From contig JAVTLE010000008.1 in assembly GCA_033439295.1 (NCBI GenBank), forward strand, positions 2,542,001 through 2,606,000: 64,000 bases of DNA, in the 5' to 3' direction. Origin of the DNA: Deuterostichococcus epilithicus. Taxonomy: Eukaryota > Chlorophyta > Trebouxiophyceae > Prasiolales > Stichococcaceae. A program made the position numbers and the translations under genes. Shown in pieces: positions 10,801 through 19,467 of this stretch. The stretch's first letter is position 1. Each line of letters starts with the position of its first letter. The notes beneath the pieces were generated by a model. The model worked only from the letters and a program-made list of their open reading frames with translations, had not been told where the DNA came from and searched no databases.

Positions 10801-11577
10801 TCCTGCTTGACTCCAACCAATCAGCTGCTGCCAGAACGCAGCGCCTTCACCCAGGCCTGCGAGACTAAAACTTGTAGTTGCACCCTCTGCCACACCGCAA
10901 AGAGGCGCACCTGCAGCGCCGTCAGGGCCGCAACACTAGCAAGACATGCATCCTCCATCGTGGACGACAGACACCTGTACTCGAGATGCTCCTTGTGTCA
11001 TCTCTGCAAGATCGTGCTGGGATGAAAGATGAGTTGTCGTGGGTGAAATGCAAACGATGCCCCATGTTGACTGAAAGGAACTCGGACAGGCTGGAACCAA
11101 GCACTTATGTGCGATAATACCTCAGGGTGCCGAGGTGCAACCGCGTCAGGCCGGGTAGGCGCTGCGGCAGCCGTTGCAAGGCGGCCGCATAGACCTGGTC
11201 GTACCGAGCCGCATAGCCCAAGTCGACCACTTGCAGTGCTGGGAACGCTGCAGCGGGCTCCGCTGTTTGCAGGCTGCTCGGCTGCAGCGGGCCTTGCCAG
11301 CTCTCTCCTACGGCGTCGCAGAAGCTGCGGCTGACCAGCCGCAGAGATGCCAGATCTTGAGACTGCGACTCCGTCTGGTCCCTGAGCGCCAGCAAGTGTG
11401 CGTACTTCATTGAAGGACAGTTGCGATGATTCTGACGACTGTGACTGTAGGGTAGCGGTACATTAGGTTCAACGTTCACCCGACAAATGCCCGCATGATG
11501 AGCAGCTGAACGTCCGCCGGCAAATCCCGGAACTCTGCTGAAGGCGTGAGTTTCGCGTTCGGCCCCAGATCAGCCAT
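7867..11577 (-). CDS. F-box and leucine-rich-repeat protein
   Basis: This is a probable substrate receptor of an SCF ubiquitin ligase. Exon 1 (11480-11577) starts MADLGPNAKLTPSAEF and carries the F-box core FRDLPADVQLLIMRAFVG. Exon 2 (11121-11381) completes it with QDLASLRLVSRSFCDAV. Repeat exons follow at 10550-10748, 10164-10388, about 9752-9984, 9374-9570, 8865-9134 and about 8350-8621, with the last at 7867-8131. A further exon near 10910-11000 is likely. The repeats show the LxxLxLxxC-type spacing of cysteine-containing LRRs, for example LRKLDLSWCHHVT and LTSLDISGCRDAVTER. The C-terminus WRRRDAFAYPFIRLTRV is not a repeat and is shared with the plus-strand gene at 15.9-17.4 kb. The target cannot be read from the sequence. 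Some exon joins remain uncertain. Confidence 0.78.
10083..10097. repeat. C7G8 palindromic homopolymer tract
   Basis: Seven C residues are followed directly by eight G residues inside an F-box/LRR intron. The tract is self-complementary. Confidence 0.8.
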
Positions 11578-12290
11578 GCTTGTGGGTAGTTACTTCGAGG
11601 GTCGTGGGACGGGCAGCACGAGCCCTAGAGCAGTTTTGCGGAGACGCTTGCCGCCATCGTTGCACGAGTTCAGCAGCGTGCAGCACAAGAAGGCGAGCGT
11701 GATTGTGCGGGCGTTTGCCTGCATGCAAATAATCGGACAGCATGCTCATGGGGAACCTGGGAACAACGCATTTCAGGGCATCCCGGAGCACCAGCAAAGC
11801 TATACCCGTTACAAGCTCGAATTTGAGCATTGCAGCAGTGCGCCATTTAATCTGCCAGCGGCTGTGTCAAAGCCGTCCTGACCTCCCAACTACACTGAAA
11901 AGCTGGCAATTCAGTGCAGTCTGGCCTCTTGCTGGACACAAGCTGAAGCTAGTCGATCCTATGGTTCGGCGTGGCAGCGGCCTACAGTCCATGCACTGCA
12001 CGCCTTGTACACATGCGACAAAAATCGCTCCACCAGACGGCAAGGAAAATGTAGTGAGCAACTTCTCCAGTATGGGCGAGTTGCATCTCATGACAGCCCA
12101 GGCGGCCGCAAGCTTGCAGGCCGCATTGCGGCCTCCGGCTGTGGCGGCTCCCGCTGCTGCAACTCGGAGGCAGCCGCCAGCCTCACTGCTCCGCGCCGCT
12201 CAGCGTGTGGAAAGTCAACAGGAACATCAACAACAGCACCGGCTGAAGCAGCGGGGGCAGGCTGAGCAGCAGCGTGGCTCACAAAACTTC
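11578..12290. other. upstream region of the F-box/LRR gene; no secure gene
   Basis: This stretch lies between the minus-strand F-box start and a plus-strand candidate. Long open frames cross it, but composition and splice signals do not select one. It probably holds promoter sequence for one or both neighbours. Confidence 0.35.
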
Positions 12291-12604
12291 AATGGCGGGC
12301 ATCAACGTGCAGCAAGCCTCGGTGCTGGTGTTTGGAGCTGTGTCAGACGCCGCGGCGGCCAGTGGCATGCCCCTCGGACGCACATGACCAAGATTGCCAG
12401 GGCATTCCAGGCAGTTTTCAGACCCGCAAGTCGATGTGCTACTGCACTACCCGTGTATGGCAGCTGCGCCGCCAGCCTGGCCAAAGCCCGCACATGCGGG
12501 TTCTGGAGGACAAGAACCTTGTGCGGCAGAAGATGCGGGCGCAGCAATCTGAGAACCTGCGGACAGTCGTCAATCAAACTCGAGGCAACAACCCCGTCGC
12601 TTAA
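12291..12604 (+). CDS. small hypothetical protein, possibly two exons
   Basis: An ATG at 12291 opens MAGINVQQASVLVFGAVSDA and continues to a conserved-looking SGMPLGRT. A second frame ending at 12604 reads VLEDKNLVRQKMRAQQSENL and finishes VVNQTRGNNPVA. The two halves could be joined by a short intron near 12385-12420, but I could not fix its borders. The C-terminal part is charged and unlike the surrounding shadow frames. I do not recognise the family. Confidence 0.3.
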
Positions 12605-12684
12605 ACACCTTCAACCCCGTGGGCAGCTTGTAGCCCTCTATCTAGGGCCCTATGCTTGTGGCTCTTCCCAGGGTCCATGCGCAG

Positions 12685-13767
12685 CTACACAGGGTTGATG
12701 CAGCCGACGATGACATGAGGCGACGTGCCTTGCACCGGCGCGGGCACAAGCGTGGGTTGCAAGGCAATCACATCGGAGAAGGCCTGATCCCATAAGGTTT
12801 TGTAGAGCGCCCTGACCCCCGCCGCCTGCAAAGTCTGTCTGAAAGACAGCGCCGGTTGGTCGGACAGGCTTTGAACTGGCTAGCATGTTCATGGATTTTT
12901 GGCAGAGCCTGATGTTCTACGCTACTGCTTCTGTCGCATGGCAAATCGGCCCGGCAGGCGCCATGATGGCAGTGTGTCCCGCGAGCAGGGTCGCCGCCAG
13001 ACTGTCAATGCTGGAGAGCGTGCATGAGAGGAATGCATGACATGCTCTGCAGCGGATGTGGTCCATCACAGGTGCCATGGCTCAAGAGTGTCAGAGTGCC
13101 AGAAAGAGAGCGCTCGACGGCAGTGCATGCCATGTGCATGAGCAGACACAAGACAGCCAGGCAGTGGGAGTTATGCTACAAGCTATATCTGTGGCAGGCG
13201 GCCCCCATTAAAGGTATCTCAGGTTGTCTCTTGTCAGCAATGGCTGTTCGCTGCCCATCCTGCATTTGGCAGGGCATGCGCATCCGTGACTGGACCAGAT
13301 CCGGGCATCTGCGCAACGCAATTGGAGACGTACGTTCAGCGTGCAGCTGCCGTTGAACTCCTTGGGGGTGCCGTTTGGCACCGGCATCCTGGCGTCAGTG
13401 ATGCCGACGATGTCGCCAGTGGCATGCACCGTCAGGTTCTGGAACTTGGCCATTGATTCAGAAGCGGCGCTCTCCCCGCCGGGGAACAGCTCTTGCTGGT
13501 GCACGGCAGCACACAGATTTGTGATTGCGCGTGGATCGTGGGTAATTTGTACTACAGCTTGGTCAGGCACATCAAATCACTGGCTCGAAGCGGCGCGCTC
13601 ACCGTGCAAACGCAATTGGAGACGTCCACTCACCGGCACCACGGGGGAGATGGTGCGGCCGCCCTTGTGCAGGCCACTTGGTGCCAGCAGTACAACCAAG
13701 CAGTCCCAGAAGAAGCCGAGCTTCTCCAGCTTGTCAACTGGGTTCTCTAGCACCGCCCATGGCATGT
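12685..13767 (-). CDS. unidentified protein, 3' copy of a tandemly repeated exon pair
   Basis: Three phase-compatible exons are visible. Exon a (13634-13767) reads LGFFWDCLVVLLAPSG and HKGGRTISPVVP. Exon b (13334-13495) reads QELFPGGESAASESMAKFQN and TGDIVGITDARMPVPNGT. Exon c (12685-12825) reads ALYKTLWDQAFSDVIALQPT and ends GCINPV before TAG. Another exon could lie in the 508 bases between b and c. Two N-x-S/T sites (N-L-T, N-G-S) and cysteines are compatible with a secreted or lumenal protein, but I see no signal peptide. I do not recognise the family. Confidence 0.5.
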
Positions 13768-14099
13768 CTGCAGGACACAGCCACCGGCAGCGATCATGGC
13801 ATATCCGCAATGCTCGGCAGCGTGTTCATCGTGCACAAACAAAGCACTGGAAGGCACTGGCAAGCACTTTCGTGTGCACGAAACATGCACTGGAAAGGCA
13901 CCTTTCGTGATGCAGGTCCTTGTAGGCGGGGGGTAGCTTTGGGGCGTAGGGGACTTCCAGGTGCTCTGGCCTCTCTGATGGCACCCTCGCTCGTTTAAAC
14001 TACCATCTTCGGAGCGACATCTGCGACCATCAAAGGCGCAGGCGGCCTCAGTTTGTTGCAGTGCCGGGCACTTGCATCTGCATCTGTACTTTTGCCGTG

Positions 14100-14990
14100 A
14101 TATCTGCATTATGCGATCGCAAACCTCCACGAGCGCGCACGAGCTGTTGAACTGCCGGGGGGTCCCCCTAGGCGGGGCTTTCCCAGCGCTTGTGTTGCCC
14201 AAGATGCCGCAGCCGGTGTGCACCGTCAGGCATCGGAGTTTGGTCAGCAATGGTGCTGTCCCAACCGGCGAGCACGTCTTGTTGGTGCACTGCAGCACGT
14301 AGAACTATAATTGCGCCTAGATTGTGAGCCATCCGTTTCAACGGTCAGGCACGTCACAACATTGGCTTGGAGCGGAGCACTCACTGTGCAAGAGCAGTAA
14401 TGACGACCACTCACCGGGAAGACGAACGAAACGGTCCTTCCCCCAATGCCCAGGCGGGATGGCACGATGATCACTGACTCGCAGACGCAGGAGAAGCCGA
14501 GGGATAACTGCTCCCCAATGGTTCGCTCCAGCTCATCACCGATGCCTGCAAGGGACAGACCCCGGCCAGTAGTTGCAGCATGGCCCCAGTGCTCGGCAGC
14601 CCGTCAATTGTGCATAAAGTGGCCGTGGAAGGCACGGTGCACGCATCACGACCCGCTCGGGTGCATGACCGCCTTGGATACAATTGGCAGGATTGAGGCA
14701 TGGGTGCCCAGGTCTGCAGCTTTGTCCCTTGGGCGGCCCTTCAGGTTGAACATCAAGGTCCATAGCCGCTCATGTGTTTGGCTATACAGGGGTGAATATG
14801 CCGGCAATGAGGAAACGTGCCTCGCGCCGCCACATGCACAAACATGGTTAGCAAGGCAGCTACATGGTAGCCCAATGCGGCATGCTATCACCAAGATGCG
14901 CCATCTATGTGAGTTAGGCCTACTTCAGTGGACCAGTTTGCATGTTGCCATAGGACATGAATCTAGAGTTGAAAGATGTACCCTTTGGAT
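14100..14990 (-). CDS. 5' copy of the same exon pair (repeated domain or decaying gene copy)
   Basis: Exon a' (14415-14545) reads LGFSCVCESVIIVPSRLG and GIGGRTVSFVFP, aligned to exon a downstream with the same phases. Exon b' (about 14105-14285) aligns to exon b but lacks its CAG acceptor and is about 8 bases shorter before the LTVH motif. A more upstream acceptor gives an open exon, CTNKTCSPVG through QFNSSCALVE. Sequence resembling exon c occurs near 14790-14860 but carries in-frame stops. It may be an internal domain duplication of one gene or an old tandem gene copy losing function. Confidence 0.4.
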
Positions 14991-15249
14991 ATCCAGTCAA
15001 TGTATGATGTCCGACAGACATCGATACCTGATATCCCTCATCGTGTGAAGGCCTGCATGGGCAAGACAAACTGCACCAGGACACTCAGTTGCAAGCCTAC
15101 CCTGCTGACACCCCTACTGTGTTCTGTGCGTTGTTGCTGATTCCGTGGGACAGGATTTCTGTGGAGATCGTTGCCAAGCAAGTACAATGTCATTATTGAA
15201 AGTTTTGATGTGCTACCATTGAGAGGAATGATTGTTGAGTGTTTAAGGG

Positions 15250-15560
15250 TGTGTGATGCTTGACACTGGCTCAACCGGTGACATCTTGAGCAGGAACCTC
15301 GTGCAACGAACCAGGACGAAGCTGGACTTGGCCCGGTCTACAATGAGAAGGTCAAGATGCCCAACGGCAGCTTTATTCCAGTCACTGGTATGGGCAAAAG
15401 CTTCACGATTTAGCAATCAAGAGGTCAGGCAATGCATATGTATATTGCTCACAGAGAGAGAGAGAGGGTTTTACACCTTTCCAGCCTCACTCAAGCTGAT
15501 TGGGGTTGAGGCAGCGGGGGGAAAATGATGGTTTCGTCCAAACTTGTTGCAAGCGTTGAC
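15250..15560 (+). mobile_element. LTR-retrotransposon protease fragment (fossil)
   Basis: The short frame LDTGSTGDILSRNLV carries the D-T-G-S active-site signature of a retropepsin, followed by residues with the spacing of retroelement proteases. No reverse transcriptase, integrase or long terminal repeats are visible nearby. The copy is short and broken in more than one place, so it is an old remnant. The Ty1/copia versus Ty3/gypsy assignment is not possible from this piece. Confidence 0.4.
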
Positions 15561-15617
15561 ACTAGATCGCCATATGATATGTTGAAGCGCTGCAAACCCT
15601 ACAACAGCCACCAAAAT

Positions 15618-15710
15618 GTGTGCGGCGGCAGCGGCAGATGGCACTCAACAGTGGTCACTAAGAAAAATAGTGGTCAATGTTGAGTGCCATCCGCCGCTGC
15701 CGCCGCACGC
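15618..15710. ncRNA. long near-perfect hairpin, candidate small-RNA precursor
   Basis: Bases 15620-15660 and 15668-15708 are reverse complements over 41 positions with two mismatches (15636/15692 and 15651/15677) and two G-U pairs, closing a 7-base loop AGAAAAA. A G-C pair and a wobble extend the base. It could be a microRNA-type or siRNA-generating precursor, or a miniature inverted-repeat element. No target-site duplication is obvious. Transcription is not shown by the sequence. Confidence 0.5.
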
Positions 15711-15949
15711 CATCTATAACTATCATTGCATCGCCATCCGATGTCCACAGCCTCATCGTCCCCAATGCCCGTTGCTGACGCGGCCAGCCGCTACCATGGC
15801 CGTACCGCGGCACGCGGCGTAATCACCCATGCGGCTGCAATCGCCCATAGCCTTGATGTCCCGCGCTGCATCCGAAAACCAGAACCAACGGCCTAGTGCA
15901 ACTGTATGTCTTGCAGTAGCCTCATGCATGCCAGCATGGCATTCATGAC

Positions 15950-17416
15950 ACGTTGCAGCAATGCACGGAAGTCCGCTGGCAATATGCTGCAGCTCCTTTT
16001 ACAGTGCCCTTCGCGGATCTGCTGGTGGGATCAGGCCCATTGCAGGCTAACATTGCAGAGCGCGAGTGCGCGCACTTTCACCTGCCCTTGCCAGGCTCAG
16101 GGCTTGGGTCGCAATGGCGGTGCGGCCAGAGCCCGGGGCCAGAGCCCGAGGTACTTGCGCTGCACCGACGGCGGTAGAGCATTGTTGCCTCCTCTTCATG
16201 CCCCTTTGACGCCTGGTTTTGTGGCTTTTGACACGTTGTAATACGCCCACGTTGCAGCACTTCGACCTGCTGACGCCGCACTTCGCTGCCACTGACCTTG
16301 AGGCACATCCATTTGCTACAACGGGGAGCCAGGCCGTGCGCACGACACCATGGGGAACTGCAGATCTGATAGGTAGATTTCGGAAGCTGCTGTGTCAGAG
16401 AGTGCGCTCATGCAGGTGTCTGTCACATGAATGCGTAGCGGCAGTGGCCGCCCTGACAGCCTTGCAGGTAAGCGACAGCTCTCAACGGTTCATGACGAAT
16501 GAATTCAATCGGAGCCAACCCTGTGTGCACCCAATTCATCAGCAGCTTAGGCGGCATCTAAGTCGCATAAAGCTGACTGACTGATGGGTGGTGGCTGCAT
16601 GCACCACAACCAGGAAATGCTGGAGGGTCTGCGGACGCCAAACTCTCTGCCGCGTCTGCGGGCGCTGTGCCTGCCCGACAATGTGCTGCTGCCAAGCGTC
16701 ATGCATGCCATTGGCATGTTAACGAACCTCGCCGAGCTGGACATTGAGTACTCTAGCCTGTCTGACGTGGGCCTGCAGTCGTTGACACGCCTGTGGCAAC
16801 TGCAGATTCTGGATTTGGGGTTTTGCAGGAAATTCACCACCATGAGGTGCGAATGCAAAGTGATGGCTCAGCTCCGGCCTGTCGAGGGGAGCAAAGATGA
16901 TACGAAGCAGGGACATACAGGAACCTGTGCTGCCTCTGTGAACAGTGTTATGACAGGGCCTCAGCCTGTCTCTGAACTTGTGCCGCTCGCCCGCACTGGC
17001 AAGGCACGTGCTGCTGCCTGCCGGAAGCCGCATGAACTCGCTGCTGGGGTTGCGACAGTCGCCGTCAATCCCTAGCAATTAATAGCAGTAGCCTCGCCAT
17101 GTCAGCATTGTCAGGCCATCATTCTTGCCGCAGAGTCTTGGAGGCGCTCTAATGCCTGCCGCAGCTGCGGAAGATCAGACTGACGGTTGGCGCCGGCGAC
17201 TCTGCGACGCGGGGCCATTGGCTGAGACGTAACATCTTCGCCTACCCCTACATCCGGCTGGAACGCGAGGAGTGCGAGGAGGATTACGTAGGACCCTCGA
17301 TTAGCCGGGAAGCATGTGCACTGTATAGCAACTTGTCGCAACCGCCTTCGGAAACGATAGTTTACTGTCCTATTGTCGTAGCGGTAGTGGTTGATGCCTT
17401 CGTGCCACCCCTGTAA
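15950..17416 (+). CDS. leucine-rich-repeat protein, inverted paralogue of the minus-strand F-box/LRR gene
   Basis: Exons: about 15960-16150 (FADLLVGSGPLQANIAE), 16258-16372 (HFDLLTPHFAATDLEAH), about 16430-16467 (ECVAAVAALTALQ), 16614-16846 (two repeats, including LAELDIEYSSLSDVGLQSL and LQILDLGFC) and 17165-17416 (LRKIRLTVGAGDS, then WLRRNIFAYPYIRLEREEC to TAA). The repeat exon matches the other gene's GLTKLNIMGFEVTDDGLQQL position for position, and the FAYPYIRL tail matches FAYPFIRL. No F-box is visible; its 5' end is unresolved or lost. The last exon begins later than in its paralogue, whose extra codons here would include a TAA. It is probably functional but shortened. Confidence 0.6.
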
Positions 17417-18217
17417 GGCTTGCTAGTGAGGTTGGCCAGTATAACAAAACTGCTCATGCAACGGTGCCGCCATGTGTAGTGCCACTCTTCCTATTGGCGA
17501 CGGCCATCGCGGTGCCAGCCCTGGAGCTGCATTTTATGGCTTACTTGCTTTGGGCCCTTTTCTTCTGCTCGTTGCGTCGCCGTCCTGCCAGGAGCATCAC
17601 ACGCCACATCGGGGCGCCGCGCTTGTCGCCAGCAGAGTATCAGCCGCCAGCGCCGCGCCATGTCCTGCGGCACCTGGGCAGCCACTGCGACCGGCAGCTG
17701 GGCAGCCACCAGCAGCTGGCGCTGTGCAGCTCTACGCCGCATATGTGAAAACCTGAAGCGCGCGGAGCATCTCCTGAAGAAGAGCCGGCGGCTGCTGGCG
17801 CACAAGCTGTACGAGCAGCGCGGCCTCAACATGGTGCAACGAGCTCTGCTACAACGAGGGCGAGTACCTCAAGTCATATGACTGCAGCATGCCAGGCCAA
17901 TCGAAGGCGTCCGTCTGAATGGCGGCTGCCAGTGCAGCCTCCTTCTCCTTTAATGCAGCGGCCACCATTGCGCCGCCGCTGACGCCCGCCCCTGTCAACC
18001 CCACTGCCGCCGCTGCCCAAGGCAGCCCAGGCGGCCGCAGCCCCGTTGGCCACAGCCCAGCCTCCACCCGCAGCTGGGAGGCAGCCGCACCCCGCATCGC
18101 CTTCTCATGCGGAAAATTCGTCAGCGGTAAATTTACCAACGACACCGTTGAGGCAATGCTGCAACCCTAAAGCTGACGATGCAAAGTCGGATCAAAAGAG
18201 ATGATAAAAAATCTACG
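17417..18217. other. no secure gene; short cysteine-containing frame on the plus strand
   Basis: A plus-strand frame near 17830-17920 ends CNELCYNEGEYLKSYDCSMP and then stops. It looks protein-like, and an ATG at 17472 lies in a hydrophobic frame upstream, but I could not link the two by splice sites. An alanine-rich minus-strand frame overlaps at 17849-18145. I leave the region unassigned. Confidence 0.25.
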
Positions 18218-18427
18218 CAAGCCATCAACCGGTTCAGAACGCGAGCTTGTGTTGTGTTTGGCGCAAATGTGCATGTCCGCGCCAAAAACGCAAGCGGTTG
18301 CGCCAAAAACAAAGCATTGCCTTGCTGGGAGTCGAACCCAGGTTGGGGGATTCAGAGTCCCCAGTGCTAACCACTACACTACAAAGCAAGCTGCCGTGTG
18401 ATGAGGTGCTCGGCAGCCAAATTTGGC
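18218..18427 (-). repeat. tRNA-Gln cassette, right copy (inverted)
   Basis: This is the reverse complement of 6785-6996 with identical tRNA and almost identical body, including the T5 runs and all three TTTGGCGC motifs. Flanking similarity outside the cassette is much weaker. Confidence 0.85.
18318..18388 (-). tRNA. trnQ-CUG: tRNA-Gln (anticodon CTG), right copy
   Basis: This copy is identical over all 71 bases to the one at 6826-6896, in the opposite orientation, with the same cloverleaf, anticodon CTG and downstream T5 terminator. It sits about 0.9 kb past the end of the plus-strand LRR gene. The other copy likewise sits about 1 kb past the end of the minus-strand F-box/LRR gene. Confidence 0.92.
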
Positions 18428-18479
18428 ATATAGTTCGCCAGAAATGCCACGGATCACATATTGCACGTGTCGACTGTTC

Positions 18480-18710
18480 CAGCTCTAGCTAGCGTGGGTC
18501 TGGTTCGTTTGCGTGTGGTGTGTTTTGTTGTGGTCTTGTCAATGCCTTGGTCTGCATCAGGTCTTGCATCCTGGTCGTTCGTGGTGCGCGCTCCCGCGAG
18601 CCTGACATACACCTGCGAGTGCGAACTGCTGAGGTTACAGGCATACAGAGGCTCGTACCTCCTTTTGTATGGTCCTGGGGCTGCGCCACCCCTACTAACG
18701 AGTTTGAGGG
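18480..18710 (-). repeat. flank element A, right copy of the inverted duplication
   Basis: Read on the minus strand, this aligns to 6290-6510 with shared blocks CAGGACCA, ACGAGCC, CTGTAAC, CAGGT, ATGTC, CACGAACGACCAG and a CAACA-rich end. It is clearly more diverged than the tRNA cassette. The spacer to the cassette is about 50 bases here against about 275 in the left arm. Confidence 0.65.
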
Positions 18711-18860
18711 GTTGCACACCCTCGCCACGCAGGCGGAATACGCTGGCAGCGGCGGCGCTCGCTGATATTCTGGATGGCCCGTTGCCCCCTACCTTGAATG
18801 CGGCTCTACCCACGCTGCAGATAACGCCAGATCTGGCATCTGATTATGGTGAGTGGTCAG

Positions 18861-19094
18861 ATACCAGCCCTTTGGTGGGCACACAGTAATGCAAATTGCA
18901 CTCTTGGCCCACAGCGGGCCTTTGCTGCAGCATCTCCACCACTTGCCGCCGTGCCTCGAAGCTTCACAACAGCCCGTATACCAGCCCTTGCGCATGTGGT
19001 AATTCATGTTGCAACCCTCGGCCCACGGCGAGCTTTCTGTCTGGCAGCTTCTCCAGCGCATGCCGCCGCGCCCTCGCCACTCCACTCAAGTGAA
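18861..19094 (+). repeat. tandem duplication, 117-bp unit, two copies
   Basis: Both units (from 18861 and 18978) start ATACCAGCCCTT and share a GGCCCAC core, a CAGC-TCTCCA block and a GCCGCCG-GCC-TCG end. The copies are diverged. They do not encode a conserved frame that I can trust. Confidence 0.6.
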
Positions 19095-19467
19095 ACAGCA
19101 GGCAAGGACCAGAATATAGAATGCATGAAGTCGTAGCATTTGGTCTTGCAAACGACATCACTTACTAACTACAATCTGCCAATGGTCATCCATCTGCATC
19201 TGGCGCTGGAAAGGCCGCGGCTGCTTGCGGCATTTGTGCTCAAGTAAATATCGTCCAATTCAATTGTTCCTAGGACTGGACCAGCTGCAAGTCTCACAGC
19301 AGCAAGAAGTCAAACACACAGGCTTCACTGTGGTCGGCTGAAAGCCTGCACACGATTGTGCAACTTGCATCGACAGCCTCAAGCCACAAGGCACTTCAGC
19401 TCCAACCGCTCCGCCAACTCCAAGCGAGATCCGGTGCCACACATACGACCGCGCCGAGGCGCTCATA

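Noticed and set aside
11742-12698. 318-codon plus-strand frame
   Set aside because: Composition changes along its length, and two better short frames (from 12291, and ending at 12604) lie in other phases. No splice or family support for the whole frame.
15455-15470. AG dinucleotide microsatellite
   Set aside because: Short run of about seven units, without further structure; ordinary.
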